From the NCBI GenBank assembly GCA_002842495.1, contig PHDB01000008.1, positions 49,133 to 113,132 on the forward strand: a stretch of 64,000 nucleotides of DNA. Reading direction: 5' to 3'. The position numbers and the translations under genes are program-made. The stretch is from Bacteroidetes bacterium HGW-Bacteroidetes-6. GTDB lineage: Bacteria; Bacteroidota; Bacteroidia; Bacteroidales; DTU049. Below the pieces are notes generated by a model. The model was not told the origin of the DNA. It was given only the letters and a program-made list of their open reading frames with translations, and ran no database searches. Every line of letters begins with the position of its first letter. Position 1 is the stretch's first letter. This document shows positions 35,987 through 45,280 of the stretch, piece by piece.

Positions 35987-36781
35987 ATGAAGTTTACGTT
36001 GAAAATATGGCGCCAGAAAGATTCCCAAAGCAAAGGGAAATTTGTGAAATACGGTATTGACAATATTTCAGCCGATTCATCCTTTCTGGAAATGCTCGAT
36101 CAACTCAATCAGAAAATTATCACCGAAGGTGGTAGCAAACCAATTGATTTTACCCAATGTCCGGTACATTTCGATCACGATTGCCGCGAAGGTATTTGTG
36201 GTATGTGCGGATTGTATATCAATGGCCGTCCGCATGGTCCCGACAAAGGAATTACTACATGTCAGCTTCATATGCGCAAGTTTAAAGACGGCGATACCAT
36301 TGTTATCGAACCATGGCGCTCGAAGGCTTTTCCTATTATTCGCGATTTAGTGGTTGACAGGTCGGCACTCGATAAAATCATTCAGGCTGGTGGCTACATT
36401 TCCGTGAAAACGGGGAGTGCTCCTGAGGCGAATTCTATTCCTGTTCCCCGCTATTTGGCTGAAAAGGCGATGGATGCTGCTGCTTGTATTGGTTGTGGTG
36501 CTTGTGTTGCAGCATGTCCCAATAGCTCAGTGATGTTGTTTGTTGGAGCTAAAGTGGCTCATATGAGTTACCTTCCACAAGGTAAACCTGAATCTTCGCG
36601 TCGTGTACAAGCGATGGTAAAAGCGATGGATGAGTGTGGCTTTGGAAATTGTTCAAATGCATACGCCTGTGAATTTGAATGTCCGAAAAATATCTCGGTT
36701 ACTCATATTGCCAAAATGAACCGCGACTTTTTGTTTGCGAGTGTTTGTCACGAAAAAGAGATTTTTAGTTCTGGGAATTAG
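35987..36781 (+). CDS. sdhB: Succinate dehydrogenase/fumarate reductase iron-sulfur subunit
   Basis: 264 residues. The plant-type ferredoxin domain ligands for [2Fe-2S] are Cys66, Cys71, Cys74 and Cys92. The bacterial ferredoxin-like half has Cys167, Cys170, Cys173 and Cys177 ([12 protein letters not shown]). A second set follows at Cys217, Cys222, Cys228 and Cys232 for the remaining clusters. It relays electrons from FAD in SdhA to the haem/quinone site in SdhC. All ligands needed for the three clusters appear to be present. It is the last recognisable sdh gene; a small secreted protein gene starts 37 bases later. Confidence 0.95.
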   Translation: MKFTLKIWRQKDSQSKGKFVKYGIDNISADSSFLEMLDQLNQKIITEGGSKPIDFTQCPVHFDHDCREGICGMCGLYINGRPHGPDKGITTCQLHMRKFKDGDTIVIEPWRSKAFPIIRDLVVDRSALDKIIQAGGYISVKTGSAPEANSIPVPRYLAEKAMDAAACIGCGACVAACPNSSVMLFVGAKVAHMSYLPQGKPESSRRVQAMVKAMDECGFGNCSNAYACEFECPKNISVTHIAKMNRDFLFASVCHEKEIFSSGN

Positions 36782-36818
36782 GTCTCTTCCGTTTTTGTAC
36801 CATTAATTCCGAAATGAT

Positions 36819-37301
36819 ATGAAAGCACTCAAATTGTTGGTTGCGACATTTCTTGTTTCGCTGCTTATAAGCAACGCTAATGCTCAAACTTATTCAGAGG
36901 TTTTTGAGAATATATGGACAGGTGCTTCAAAAAGCCGATCCGAAATAACCGAAAGTGGGTATTTCTATTGTACAGAAAAACTCAGTATCAGCTATTTTGA
37001 GGAGTCGGATAACACTTTTACCGGGGTTGCGAAAACTATTTTTTCACTCGATGGAATACAATACATTTCGGAAGTTAATGTTTCAGGCTCGTTTTATTCG
37101 AGCGACAATACAATGACTGTGCGTCCTGGGACTGTAATCAGACAAGACGCTCTACCTGATGGTCTTTATTGGATTAATACAACTCTGTATCTTACAGCTT
37201 ATTTAAGCGAGGATCATTCTGGATATTATATATTGTCGGGAAAATCCTCAAATCAGGAGTATTCCGATGAATACTACGAAGTGACGGACTATCAGTATTG
37301 A
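36819..37301 (+). CDS. Secreted protein of unknown function
   Basis: 160 residues with a signal peptide (about 1-22, ending ANAQ). The mature protein is dominated by Ser, Tyr and Thr with predicted beta strands (SGYFYCTEKLSISYFEES, FTGVAKTIFSLDGIQYISEV, GSFYSSDNTMTV, GLYWINTTLYLTAYLSEDHSGYYILSG). It resembles a small beta-barrel of the lipocalin type. The family is not recognised. It lies 37 bases after sdhB on the same strand and could be a fifth gene of that operon. No separate promoter stands out. Confidence 0.65.
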   Translation: MKALKLLVATFLVSLLISNANAQTYSEVFENIWTGASKSRSEITESGYFYCTEKLSISYFEESDNTFTGVAKTIFSLDGIQYISEVNVSGSFYSSDNTMTVRPGTVIRQDALPDGLYWINTTLYLTAYLSEDHSGYYILSGKSSNQEYSDEYYEVTDYQY

Positions 37302-37405
37302 TTTTTTGCTGCTTCAAAACTACAACTTGAAGTTAGTTGAGTGAAGTTGTATTGGCGTTGACGATTATTTATTTTACTGAAAAAAACAATGGAAAAAGGT
37401 AGACT

Positions 37406-37816
37406 ATGAAATTGCTATTGATTTATTGCGACAAATTTGGGTACAAACCAACGACCAAAACGGTAGAAGATGCACCTGAAAATAACATACCGGCGCAATT
37501 CGAAAATATACAAACAGCATTTATTCAGGTTGAACAGGAAGATGTTGAGCGCGAAAAAGATGTAGAAACAAAACTGGTAAAGAATCTGAAGTGGGTTTGT
37601 GGAAAAAATCAGGTGAAACAAGTGGTTTTGCATTCGTTTGCCCATCTGTCGGATAGCAAGGCCGATTCTGGATTTACCAAGCTTTTTTTCGATAAAGTTG
37701 AAGCTAGAATGAAAAATGCCGGCTATGAAGTATTTCAAACGCCCTTTGGATATTTTCTCGATTTGCAGATTGACGCACCAGGTTTTTCACTGGCAAGGGT
37801 TTTTAAAGATATTTAG
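37406..37816 (+). CDS. Stand-alone threonyl-tRNA synthetase editing-domain protein (archaeal type)
   Basis: 136 residues covering one complete domain like the N-terminal editing domain of archaeal ThrRS (PF08915, D-aminoacyl-tRNA deacylase fold). Matching landmarks are MKLLLIYCDKFGY at the start, ENIQTAFIQVEQED, KQVVLHSFAHLSDSKA (71-86), MKNAGYEVFQTPFGYF (102-117) and a Ser/Arg-rich end. In archaea the domain removes serine from mis-charged tRNA-Thr. The archaeal segment PFGWYK ends in a lysine implicated in catalysis; here the equivalent position is Leu118. It could therefore be a weakened editor, an enzyme with another substrate, or a binding protein. There is no synthetase gene next to it. 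Confidence 0.8.
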   Translation: MKLLLIYCDKFGYKPTTKTVEDAPENNIPAQFENIQTAFIQVEQEDVEREKDVETKLVKNLKWVCGKNQVKQVVLHSFAHLSDSKADSGFTKLFFDKVEARMKNAGYEVFQTPFGYFLDLQIDAPGFSLARVFKDI

Positions 37817-37984
37817 TGTGGTTCAGCAACTGTATATTTACAGTTCTTAATTCTTCAATTTATTTTCAGTTGTGCAAAAATAAATTTGAAGGAACAAGAT
37901 GCTTTTTAGATAAATTATTTTTCATTTTAATGTATAAACTTTTGCTATCTTGCAGCCCCAATTTGTTAATTTAATTGAATTGAA

Positions 37985-40018
37985 ATGGAAGACCTGCACA
38001 ACGACAAGCCAGTAGAATTGCCCGAAAACGCGTATCGCGAATTAAATGAAGGCGAAACCTACGAACCGGTAATGCCGGCAAATAAAAAATTTCCTGAAGT
38101 AACCGTTTGGTCGGTTGTAATGGGTTTGCTTATGGCCGTTATTTTTTCGGCTGCCGCAGCCTATGCTGGTCTTAAAATAGGACAAGTATTTGAAGCAGCT
38201 ATCCCCATTTCGATTATTGCCATCGGTGCTTCAGCGTTGTCGCGTAAGAAAAATGCATTGGGGCAGAATGTGATTATTCAAAGCATTGGAGCCAGTTCGG
38301 GTGTGATTGTTGCCGGAGCCATTTTTACCATTCCTGCGCTTTACATTCTTCAATTTAAATATCCCGAAATCGAAGTCAACTTTATACAAATATTTCTCGC
38401 TTCGTTGCTTGGAGGGGTGCTGGGGATTTTGTTCCTGATACCATTTCGCAAGTACTTTGTGAAAGAACAACATGGAAAATTCCCATTTCCTGAAGCCAAA
38501 GCCACAACTGAAATTCTTATTTCCGGCGAAAAAGGAGGAAAACAAGCTGGAATTCTTATTGTGAGCGGTCTCATTGGAGGAGTGTACGACTTCCTGTCGG
38601 CTCAGTTTAAATTTTGGGAAGAAACAGTTACTACCCGTGTTATTCCTTGGGGTGCAGAGTTGGCCGACAAGACTAAAATGGTATTCAAACTCAATATCAG
38701 TGCTTTGGTTTTTAGTTTTGGTTACCTGATTGGTTTGCGATACGCATTGATTATTGCCGTAGGCTCTATGCTTTCGTGGTTGGTCTTTATTCCGCTGATT
38801 AACGAAATTGGCAATATGGTTGCTGCATCGGGTGGAGGTGTCAATATTTTTGCAGCCATGTCGCCCGAAACTATTTTTTCAACTTATGTTCGCCCGATTG
38901 GGATTGGGGCCATTGCCATGGCAGGAATCATTGGTATTATCAAATCGTCGGGAGTGATTAAAAAATCGTTTGGGCTTGCTTTCTCAGGTTTTTCAGGCAA
39001 AAAAACACAAGAAAAACCAGAGCGCACTCAAAAAGATATTAAGATGACTTTCGTGTTGTTGTTTATCCTTTTCACTGTAATTGCCATTTTTATTTTCTTG
39101 TATGCCGGAGTGCAAATTACACTGATTCAGGCGTTGGTAGCTCTTGCAACATTGGTTATTGTAGCATTTCTCTTTACGACCGTGGCAGCTAATGCCATTG
39201 CTATTGTAGGTTCTAACCCTGTTTCGGGAATGACACTGATGACACTTATTCTTTCATCGGTGGTGTTGGTTGGTGTTGGTCTCGAAGGATCTTCGGGAAT
39301 GGTTGCAGCGCTGGTTATTGGAGGTGTTGTCTGTACTGCCCTTTCGATGGCCGGAGGTTTTATCACTGATCTGAAGGTGGGTTACTGGTTGGGCTCAACA
39401 CCGGCAAAACAGCAGTCATGGAAGTTTCTTGGGACATTGATTTCGGCAGCAACTGTTGGTATTGTGATTTACATTCTCAACGATGCTTATGGTTTTGTGA
39501 AAACATCTGCTACTCCCGACCCGATGATTGCTCCGCAAGCTAATGCAATGGCTTCTATTATTGAACCTCTTATGCAGCCTGGGGCCCATGTTCCTTGGAT
39601 TCTATTTGCAATTGGTGGCATTATTTCTTTGCTGGTGAACTGGCTCAAAATTTCACCTCTGGCTTTTGCACTCGGAATGTTTATTCCATTACAACTCAAC
39701 ACCCCTCTTATTGTAGGAGGCTTGCTTCAAAAATATATTTCGAATAGCAGCAAAAACGAAGCACTTAATAAAGCACGCGAACAACGCGGAACACTTATAT
39801 CAAGCGGATTTATTGCTGGTGCAGCTTTGTTTGGTGTTGTAGGGGCATTGTTATTGTTCTTCAAAATCGACCTCAATTCGCATCTGAATCAGGAAATGGT
39901 TGACGGATCGTGGCGTTTTATCGAAGGATGCCCATGGCCCGAACTACTTGCTCTCATTGCATTTGTAGGACTAATAATCTACTTTGTTTGGGATAGCAAA
40001 AGAGCTAAACTGGATTAA
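37985..40018 (+). CDS. OPT family oligopeptide transporter
   Basis: 677 residues with about 15-16 hydrophobic helices. Family signatures include the first helix AYAGLKIGQVFEAAIPISIIAIGAS, NALGQNVIIQSIGASSGVIVAGAIFTIPALY, KFPFPEAKATTEIL, FITDLKVGYWLGSTPAKQQ and the late GMFIPLQLNTPLIVGG. OPT proteins are secondary transporters for small peptides or metal chelates; the substrate is not certain. The first 40 residues are cytoplasmic and acidic. It is monocistronic, followed by a strong terminator. Confidence 0.92.
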   Translation: MEDLHNDKPVELPENAYRELNEGETYEPVMPANKKFPEVTVWSVVMGLLMAVIFSAAAAYAGLKIGQVFEAAIPISIIAIGASALSRKKNALGQNVIIQSIGASSGVIVAGAIFTIPALYILQFKYPEIEVNFIQIFLASLLGGVLGILFLIPFRKYFVKEQHGKFPFPEAKATTEILISGEKGGKQAGILIVSGLIGGVYDFLSAQFKFWEETVTTRVIPWGAELADKTKMVFKLNISALVFSFGYLIGLRYALIIAVGSMLSWLVFIPLINEIGNMVAASGGGVNIFAAMSPETIFSTYVRPIGIGAIAMAGIIGIIKSSGVIKKSFGLAFSGFSGKKTQEKPERTQKDIKMTFVLLFILFTVIAIFIFLYAGVQITLIQALVALATLVIVAFLFTTVAANAIAIVGSNPVSGMTLMTLILSSVVLVGVGLEGSSGMVAALVIGGVVCTALSMAGGFITDLKVGYWLGSTPAKQQSWKFLGTLISAATVGIVIYILNDAYGFVKTSATPDPMIAPQANAMASIIEPLMQPGAHVPWILFAIGGIISLLVNWLKISPLAFALGMFIPLQLNTPLIVGGLLQKYISNSSKNEALNKAREQRGTLISSGFIAGAALFGVVGALLLFFKIDLNSHLNQEMVDGSWRFIEGCPWPELLALIAFVGLIIYFVWDSKRAKLD

Positions 40019-40024
40019 TCAAAT

Positions 40025-40054
40025 AAAAAAGCCGGCATCAAAGCCGGCTTTTTT
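40025..40054 (+). terminator. Intrinsic terminator of the OPT gene
   Basis: AAAAAAGCCGGC and GCCGGCTTTTTT form a 12-bp stem (40025-40036 with 40043-40054) with a 6-base loop, 7 bases after the stop codon. Symmetric A and T runs make it potentially bidirectional. Confidence 0.92.
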
Positions 40055-40162
40055 ATTTATGCAATATTTTGACGTATTAAAACAATCCATACAAAATATT
40101 TGCTTTCTTGTTTTCGTTTCTTTTGATAGACATCAGGTTCCTTTTCTTTAAATTCAAAAACC

Positions 40163-42457
40163 ATGAAAAATCTAATCATTTTTCTGCTGGCTGTTTTATG
40201 TAGTTTCTCTTCGCTTTTTGCGCAGGGATCTTGTAAACTCACGGTAAAGGTAGTCAACAATCGTATGGCACCCATAAGCAAAATGCCGGTGACGCTCATC
40301 GAAAAATCGACCAAAGAGTATATGTCGAAAAGCACAAATCAAGATGGTGTTGTGGTATTCGATATTACGTCCGGAAGAGAATGGAGCTTGAATGTAGATA
40401 GTATTAAAAATTACCGAACCATCGAAGTTCCGGAAGCAGGATCTTCAACCCGCTCAATGTCTATCACATATGATTATGCCGATTACAAGCGAACCCATCG
40501 GGTACCGGTTGATCGGAGTACGCTGAATCTTAAATTGGTCAATCCTCCACCTTCCGGCACAAAGCGTAATCCTGAAACCGAAGATTTAGTTAGGCTAAAA
40601 ATCCTGAAAGACAATAATAGCCCGCTGGTTAACTTCCCCGTGTTTCTAACTTGCTATAAGTTGGGATTGACCTATGCTGGAAAAACAAATTCTGCAGGTA
40701 TTGCTGAGTTTTTTGTGCCGGGCGACAACGAATTTGAGGTTGATATTGACGGTTTCGAGAGTTTCACTTATGTCGATGTACCCAAAGGTGCCGGATGTTC
40801 GCTTCAGTTTACGTATGAGCCAACCAACATCACCGAAAACAATAAAAACGATACTATCACTCAGGTGCTGACAAATACAACCAGTGGAACTTCGTCGCGG
40901 GTGCTGGTGAGAATGAATGTTTCGCAACCAGGAATTGCAAATCTGGGAAACGAAGATGTGTATTTGCGAATGCTGGGATCCAATAAAGTGTACAAATCGA
41001 AAACAAACACCAAAGGTGAAGCCTATTTTCTTGTTCCCGCACGACGAAAATACATGGTAAGCTTTCGCTACCAAAAGGATGTTGACGTGTTGAATTATCT
41101 CGATGTACAAGGAATTGCGAATGCACAAGTGAGTTTCACCTACATGCCCGATCCCAAGTTGCAATTTCCCGAGCGATATATTCCAACTCCGCAAGACCTC
41201 TTGGTTCAATCGTTTCTCGAATTCATTACTGAGCAGTTTCCTGAACCTGAAAACGATGATGCACTTGGAATGACAGTTACCTGGGCAAATGGAGAGATTA
41301 ATGCTCAATCGAAAGAAGCTGTTTTGCAGATTGGCTTCAAAGCACGCGACGACAAAGGCGATATTTATGGACCTCCGCTTAATATTGCGCTTGTTGTCGA
41401 TAAAAGTGGCTCAATGGAGGGCGACGACCGTATTGGTGCATTGAAAAAAGCCCTTTTGAATTATATTGGCAAACTCCGACCCACCGATATTGTTTCGTTG
41501 ATAGCATTCGACGAAGAATCGACAGTATTAGTTCCTGCACGACCCCTTGGTGATGGGAAATATTTCAGAGATATGATAGAAGATATCGAAGCTGGTGGAG
41601 GTACCAATATTTACAATGGAATGGTGGATGGTTACGAACAAGTGCTGAAAAACTTCATTTCCAAAGGTACAAACAGGCTTGTTCTGCTAACTGATGGCTA
41701 CGGCACAACCCCGATTGAAGAAATTGTGAATAAATCGAAAGAATACAATGCCAAAGGAATCGAACTTTCGGCTGTTGGTGTTGGCGAAGGTTACAATCAA
41801 TCGCTGCTTACATTGCTGGCAACATGTGGAGGCGGGTTGATGCAATTTGCCGGATCGGCAGCTGAAATTAATCGAATCTTCGAAAGAGAGCTTTCCAGTG
41901 TTTTGAGTCCGTGCGCCAAAGACGTACACGTGGAAATAGTGTACAACGATCAGATTGTTTTCAAACAGCTCTATGGTTTTCCGACCGAACAACGTGATAC
42001 AAAAACCGTCGATATGCGCCTCGACAATATCTACAGCGGATTGAATACGCTCGCCTTGGTGAAGTTTGATTTGAAAAACCCTACTCCTGCCATCGAGAAT
42101 GAACCTGTGATAATTCGCATGACATATTTCGATTTCAAAAAGCAAAAAGAAATAACCCGGGAAGAAAAAGCATATCTCAAATGGTCACCTGCCACCGGGC
42201 AACTCGAACTGTTGCTCGAGGCACAGCATAAAAAGTTGTATGCCATTGCTGTTTTGAATCAGTCGCTTAAAGTGATGGCCGAAGCCCATGCTGCCGGCAA
42301 TGAACAGGGAGCGCTTGACGCCATTAATAGTGCCATCGAACAAGTGAAAAAGCTGTATCCCGAAGCCCAGGACGAAGATGTGCAAAAATTGGTCGATTCG
42401 ATGAATACCTATGCTGCGGGGCTAATTCAGGTAATGAAAAATAAGAAGGGACGGTAG
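40163..42457 (+). CDS. Secreted VWA-domain protein with three N-terminal beta-sandwich repeats
   Basis: 764 residues with a signal peptide (about 1-21, ending LFAQ). Three related ~80-residue modules (about 23-107, 142-218 and 246-329) resemble CarboxypepD_reg/Ig-like sandwiches. Each has an N-x-x-G-x-A/V-x-F turn and ends in FTY or ITYDY. The von Willebrand factor A domain spans about 405-600 with a complete MIDAS: D413-x-S415-G-S417, Thr481 in GGGTNIYNG and Asp511 in LLTDGYG. A helical C-terminal part follows (about 690-764). VWA domains with intact MIDAS bind metal-dependent protein partners. No T9SS tail or lipobox is visible, so it is probably periplasmic. Confidence 0.85.
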   Translation: MKNLIIFLLAVLCSFSSLFAQGSCKLTVKVVNNRMAPISKMPVTLIEKSTKEYMSKSTNQDGVVVFDITSGREWSLNVDSIKNYRTIEVPEAGSSTRSMSITYDYADYKRTHRVPVDRSTLNLKLVNPPPSGTKRNPETEDLVRLKILKDNNSPLVNFPVFLTCYKLGLTYAGKTNSAGIAEFFVPGDNEFEVDIDGFESFTYVDVPKGAGCSLQFTYEPTNITENNKNDTITQVLTNTTSGTSSRVLVRMNVSQPGIANLGNEDVYLRMLGSNKVYKSKTNTKGEAYFLVPARRKYMVSFRYQKDVDVLNYLDVQGIANAQVSFTYMPDPKLQFPERYIPTPQDLLVQSFLEFITEQFPEPENDDALGMTVTWANGEINAQSKEAVLQIGFKARDDKGDIYGPPLNIALVVDKSGSMEGDDRIGALKKALLNYIGKLRPTDIVSLIAFDEESTVLVPARPLGDGKYFRDMIEDIEAGGGTNIYNGMVDGYEQVLKNFISKGTNRLVLLTDGYGTTPIEEIVNKSKEYNAKGIELSAVGVGEGYNQSLLTLLATCGGGLMQFAGSAAEINRIFERELSSVLSPCAKDVHVEIVYNDQIVFKQLYGFPTEQRDTKTVDMRLDNIYSGLNTLALVKFDLKNPTPAIENEPVIIRMTYFDFKKQKEITREEKAYLKWSPATGQLELLLEAQHKKLYAIAVLNQSLKVMAEAHAAGNEQGALDAINSAIEQVKKLYPEAQDEDVQKLVDSMNTYAAGLIQVMKNKKGR

Positions 42458-42563
42458 GAGGGTTTTAAATTCCTTTCAATAAAACTAAGCGTGGTGTGAA
42501 TTATTTGCAAAAGTACGACCAATTTTTACAGGGCTTTGGGTTTAACTATATTCAGAAAAATTA

Positions 42564-42571
42564 TATTTTTG
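42564..42571 (+). promoter_or_regulatory. -7 box TATTTTTG of the small lipoprotein gene
   Basis: An exact TAnnTTTG match, 37 bases before the GTG start at 42609. A possible 7-codon leader peptide frame (42582-42605) lies between them. Confidence 0.45.
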
Positions 42572-42608
42572 TCTGGATTTAATGAAGTTTTCAATCAATA
42601 TCTGAAGG

Positions 42609-42914
42609 GTGAAAAATAGAAGAATTGCATTGATGTTTCTTGTGATTTCAGGATTCTTAAGTTGCTGCAACAATGTGAATTGCGATAATGCACAGATTTG
42701 CGTTAAAAATGTTGGTAACGAGACTATTCATTACTGCTGGAATTGCAATTCTTATGATGATTCAATTGCTCCGGGAGAGAGCACCTGTCTGGATGTTGGC
42801 CCTATTTACATTAATCTTACAACAACAAGTACGGTTTGGGTTGAATTTGATAGCGATCATGGAACATACCGAACAGAAGTAAACGACTGTTATATTGAGA
42901 AGGAAATAGAATAA
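42609..42914 (+). CDS. Small cysteine-rich lipoprotein
   Basis: 101 residues, starting at GTG (42609), with no in-frame ATG that would preserve the basic KNRR n-region. The hydrophobic segment is followed by GFLSCC, a plausible lipobox with Cys19 as the lipidated residue. The mature part has about seven more cysteines (NCDN, ICVKN, HYCWNC, TCLDV, DCYIE), which may form disulfides, and a WVEFDSDHGTYRTEV strand. The family is not recognised. It is flanked by the VWA gene and fabD, both on the same strand but with separate promoters. Confidence 0.55.
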   Translation: MKNRRIALMFLVISGFLSCCNNVNCDNAQICVKNVGNETIHYCWNCNSYDDSIAPGESTCLDVGPIYINLTTTSTVWVEFDSDHGTYRTEVNDCYIEKEIE

Positions 42915-42994
42915 GCCAGGAACATTTTGTACAACAAACCTTTTGCATATAGCTATAGTCTGGCAAATAGCATGTTTAAATTCGGTCACAAGCC

Positions 42995-43027
42995 TTGCAT
43001 CTCTTTTCAGCAAATTCATTACTTTTG
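42995..43027 (+). promoter_or_regulatory. Promoter of fabD
   Basis: TTG (42995-42997), a 22-base spacer and an exact -7 box TACTTTTG (43020-43027), 18 bases before the fabD ATG. Confidence 0.6.
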
Positions 43028-43045
43028 TAGCAAAATCTGACCACA

Positions 43046-43933
43046 ATGAAAGCATTCGTTTTTCCGGGCCAGGGTGCCCAATTTCCGGGAATGGGAAAAG
43101 ACATGTATGACCGTTTCCCTATGGCCAAAGAAATGTTCGAAGAAGCCAATCGTATTCTTGGTTTCAATATCACTGATATTATGTTTCAGGGTACCGAAGA
43201 AGACCTGCGTCAAACCAAAGTAACCCAGCCTGCCATTTTTCTGCATAGTGTGATTTTGGCCAAATGTATGGGCGATAATTTTAAACCCGACATGACTGCT
43301 GGTCATTCGTTGGGTGAATTTTCGGCACTTACTGCCGCCGGAGCTCTTTCGTTCGAAGACGGATTGCGCCTCGTGTATGCACGCGCAATGGCCATGCAAA
43401 AAGCCTGCGAAGCTCAACCTAGCACCATGGCTGCTATTTTGGGGCTCGACGACGATAAAGTAGAAGAAGTTCTTGGCAGCATTACCGACGAAGTGGTGGT
43501 TCCTGCCAATTACAATAGTCCAGGACAACTTGTGATTTCGGGCTCTGTTCCCGGAATCGATAAAGCCTGCGAAGCTTTAAAAGCTGCCGGAGCCAAACGC
43601 GCTTTGCCGCTTAAAGTTGGTGGTGCTTTTCACAGTCCATTGATGGAGCCGGCACGTGTAGAACTGGCTGCTGCAATTGCAAATACCGATATCAAAACCC
43701 CGCTTTGCCCTGTTTATCAAAATGTAACCGGAAAACCATTCACCGAGCCAGCTCAAATAAAAGAAAATTTGATTGCTCAACTTACTTCACCAGTACGTTG
43801 GACTCAAACTGTTCAGAACATGGTTGCCGATGGTGCTACCGATTTTATTGAGGTGGGTCCGGGTAACGTATTGCAAGGACTTGCTAAAAAAATTGCTCCC
43901 GAAGTAAATACAGCTGCTGGGAGTATTGAATAA
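43046..43933 (+). CDS. fabD: Malonyl-CoA:acyl-carrier-protein transacylase
   Basis: 295 residues, standard length. It loads malonyl groups onto acyl carrier protein for fatty acid synthesis. The oxyanion-hole segment is FPGQGAQFPGMG (6-17), the catalytic serine is Ser88 in AGHSLGEFSAL and the catalytic histidine is His196 in GGAFHSPLM. The Gln in GQGAQ and the Arg in VYARAMAM complete the active-site set. It has its own promoter and stands apart from other fab genes in this window. The DUF5606-pyrK-pyrD genes follow after 108 bases of repetitive A+T-rich DNA. Confidence 0.96.
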   Translation: MKAFVFPGQGAQFPGMGKDMYDRFPMAKEMFEEANRILGFNITDIMFQGTEEDLRQTKVTQPAIFLHSVILAKCMGDNFKPDMTAGHSLGEFSALTAAGALSFEDGLRLVYARAMAMQKACEAQPSTMAAILGLDDDKVEEVLGSITDEVVVPANYNSPGQLVISGSVPGIDKACEALKAAGAKRALPLKVGGAFHSPLMEPARVELAAAIANTDIKTPLCPVYQNVTGKPFTEPAQIKENLIAQLTSPVRWTQTVQNMVADGATDFIEVGPGNVLQGLAKKIAPEVNTAAGSIE

Positions 43934-43970
43934 TTTCCAAATAAGATTTTAGATTTGTCAAAAATCGCTT

Positions 43971-44036
43971 TTCAAATCTAATCTCAAATTTCTCATCTCG
44001 TATTTCAAATCTCAAAATCTCAGATCTCAAAATTTC
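43971..44036 (+). repeat. Degenerate TCAAATCT/ATCTCAAA short repeats
   Basis: About 65 bases between fabD and the DUF5606 gene consist of irregular copies of TCAAATCT and ATCTCAAA. There is no stem and no open frame. It may be a simple-sequence expansion in a spacer. Confidence 0.5.
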
Positions 44037-44041
44037 TCCAT

Positions 44042-44464
44042 ATGGATTTAACCAAAATCATCGCAGTTTCCGGAAAGCCCGGTTTGTTTGAACTGGTTTC
44101 GCAAACCAAAAGTGGTATGCTAGTCGAAAGCCTAATCGACGGAAGTAAAATCCCTGTTTTCGCTACCGACCGCGTGAGTTCGCTCGAAGATATCAGCATT
44201 TTTACAACCGGCGAAGATATGCCTCTCCGCGAAGTGCTTGTCAATATGTTCAAAAATCTGAATGGCGAAAAAACCATCGATCCTAAGTCGGATAAAAAAG
44301 AATTGCTTGCTTTCATGGATAAAGTGCTCCCTGAATGGGATAGTGAGCGGGTTTATCCGAGCGACATCAAAAAACTCCTGACCTGGTACAACATTCTTCT
44401 CGATCGTAATTTGATTGACGAAGAAGAGCCAGTTGAAGAATCAACCGACGAAAAAGCCGAGTAA
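44042..44464 (+). CDS. DUF5606 family protein
   Basis: 140 residues. The N-terminal ~65 residues (LTKIIAVSGKPGLFELVSQTKSGMLVESL, KIPVFATDRVSSLEDISIFT) match the DUF5606 beta domain of Bacteroidota. The C-terminal part (LLAFMDKVLPEWDSERVYPSDIKKLLTWYNILL) is helical and ends in an acidic tail (EEEPVEESTDE). No transmembrane segment or signal peptide is seen, so it is cytoplasmic. The function is unknown. It is 12 bases upstream of pyrK on the same strand, so it is probably co-transcribed with the pyrimidine genes. Confidence 0.8.
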   Translation: MDLTKIIAVSGKPGLFELVSQTKSGMLVESLIDGSKIPVFATDRVSSLEDISIFTTGEDMPLREVLVNMFKNLNGEKTIDPKSDKKELLAFMDKVLPEWDSERVYPSDIKKLLTWYNILLDRNLIDEEEPVEESTDEKAE

Positions 44465-44476
44465 ACCTATCTGAAA

Positions 44477-45280
44477 ATGAATAAAAAAAGCAAAGAAAAG
44501 CTTCCCGTACTGGCCAACACTTGGTTGAATGAGAAGCATTTCGTGCTTACGCTTCAGCTGCCAAGCGGATATCCGGAAATAGTACCGGGTCAATTTGTGG
44601 AATTATTGGTGGAAGGAAGTCCCGACACTTTTTTACGCCGACCTATATCGGTGCACGATGTTGATGCGGAGAAACTGACACTGGACATGATGGTGAAAAT
44701 TGTTGGCGCAGGAACAGCCAAACTTGCCAAACTTAAAGCTGGCGACACCGTTGATGTGGTTTATCCCCTTGGACACGGCTTTTCGCTTGCACGTGCCGGC
44801 GAAAAAGTACTGTTGGCTGGTGGTGGATGTGGAGTTGCCCCTATGCTTTATTTGTCGCGCATGTTAAAAAGATTGGGTGCCGATTGCTATGTGGCTATTG
44901 GTGGAAAAACCTCGGCCGATATTTTGCGTCCCGAAGTATATACCAATCTGGCACAAGTTGCTATTCTCACCGAAGATGGCTCGCTAGGCGACAAGGGAAT
45001 GATTACGGCGCATCGTTGGTTTGGGGAAGAATTGACTCAATTCTCGAAAGTATATTGTTGTGGTCCCGAACCTATGATGAAAGCCATCGGAAAACTGGCC
45101 TCGGAAAAAGGTGTTCATTGCGAAGTATCGCTCGAAAATATGATGGCTTGCGGAATTGGATCGTGTTTGTGTTGCACTGTTAGCACTCACGAAGGAAATG
45201 TTCGTGCGTGCATGGAAGGTCCTGTTTTTGAGGTGAATGAGTTGAAAGACTGGAATCATAATCCTGTTTGCCATGGCTGA
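44477..45280 (+). CDS. pyrK: Dihydroorotate dehydrogenase B electron-transfer subunit
   Basis: 267 residues of the ferredoxin-reductase family. FAD-binding RRPISVH is at 54-60. The NAD-binding part has [15 protein letters not shown] (112-126) and YCCGPEPMM. The [2Fe-2S] ligands are Cys225, Cys230, Cys233 and Cys245 (MACGIGSC, then CC, then RAC). It passes electrons from the FMN of PyrD to NAD+. Its last 8 bases overlap the start of pyrD, so the two subunits are translationally coupled. Confidence 0.95.
   Translation: MNKKSKEKLPVLANTWLNEKHFVLTLQLPSGYPEIVPGQFVELLVEGSPDTFLRRPISVHDVDAEKLTLDMMVKIVGAGTAKLAKLKAGDTVDVVYPLGHGFSLARAGEKVLLAGGGCGVAPMLYLSRMLKRLGADCYVAIGGKTSADILRPEVYTNLAQVAILTEDGSLGDKGMITAHRWFGEELTQFSKVYCCGPEPMMKAIGKLASEKGVHCEVSLENMMACGIGSCLCCTVSTHEGNVRACMEGPVFEVNELKDWNHNPVCHG

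Noticed and set aside
43971..44036. CRISPR-like short repeats
   Set aside because: Copies are 8-9 bases, irregular and lack spacers; simple-sequence DNA fits better.
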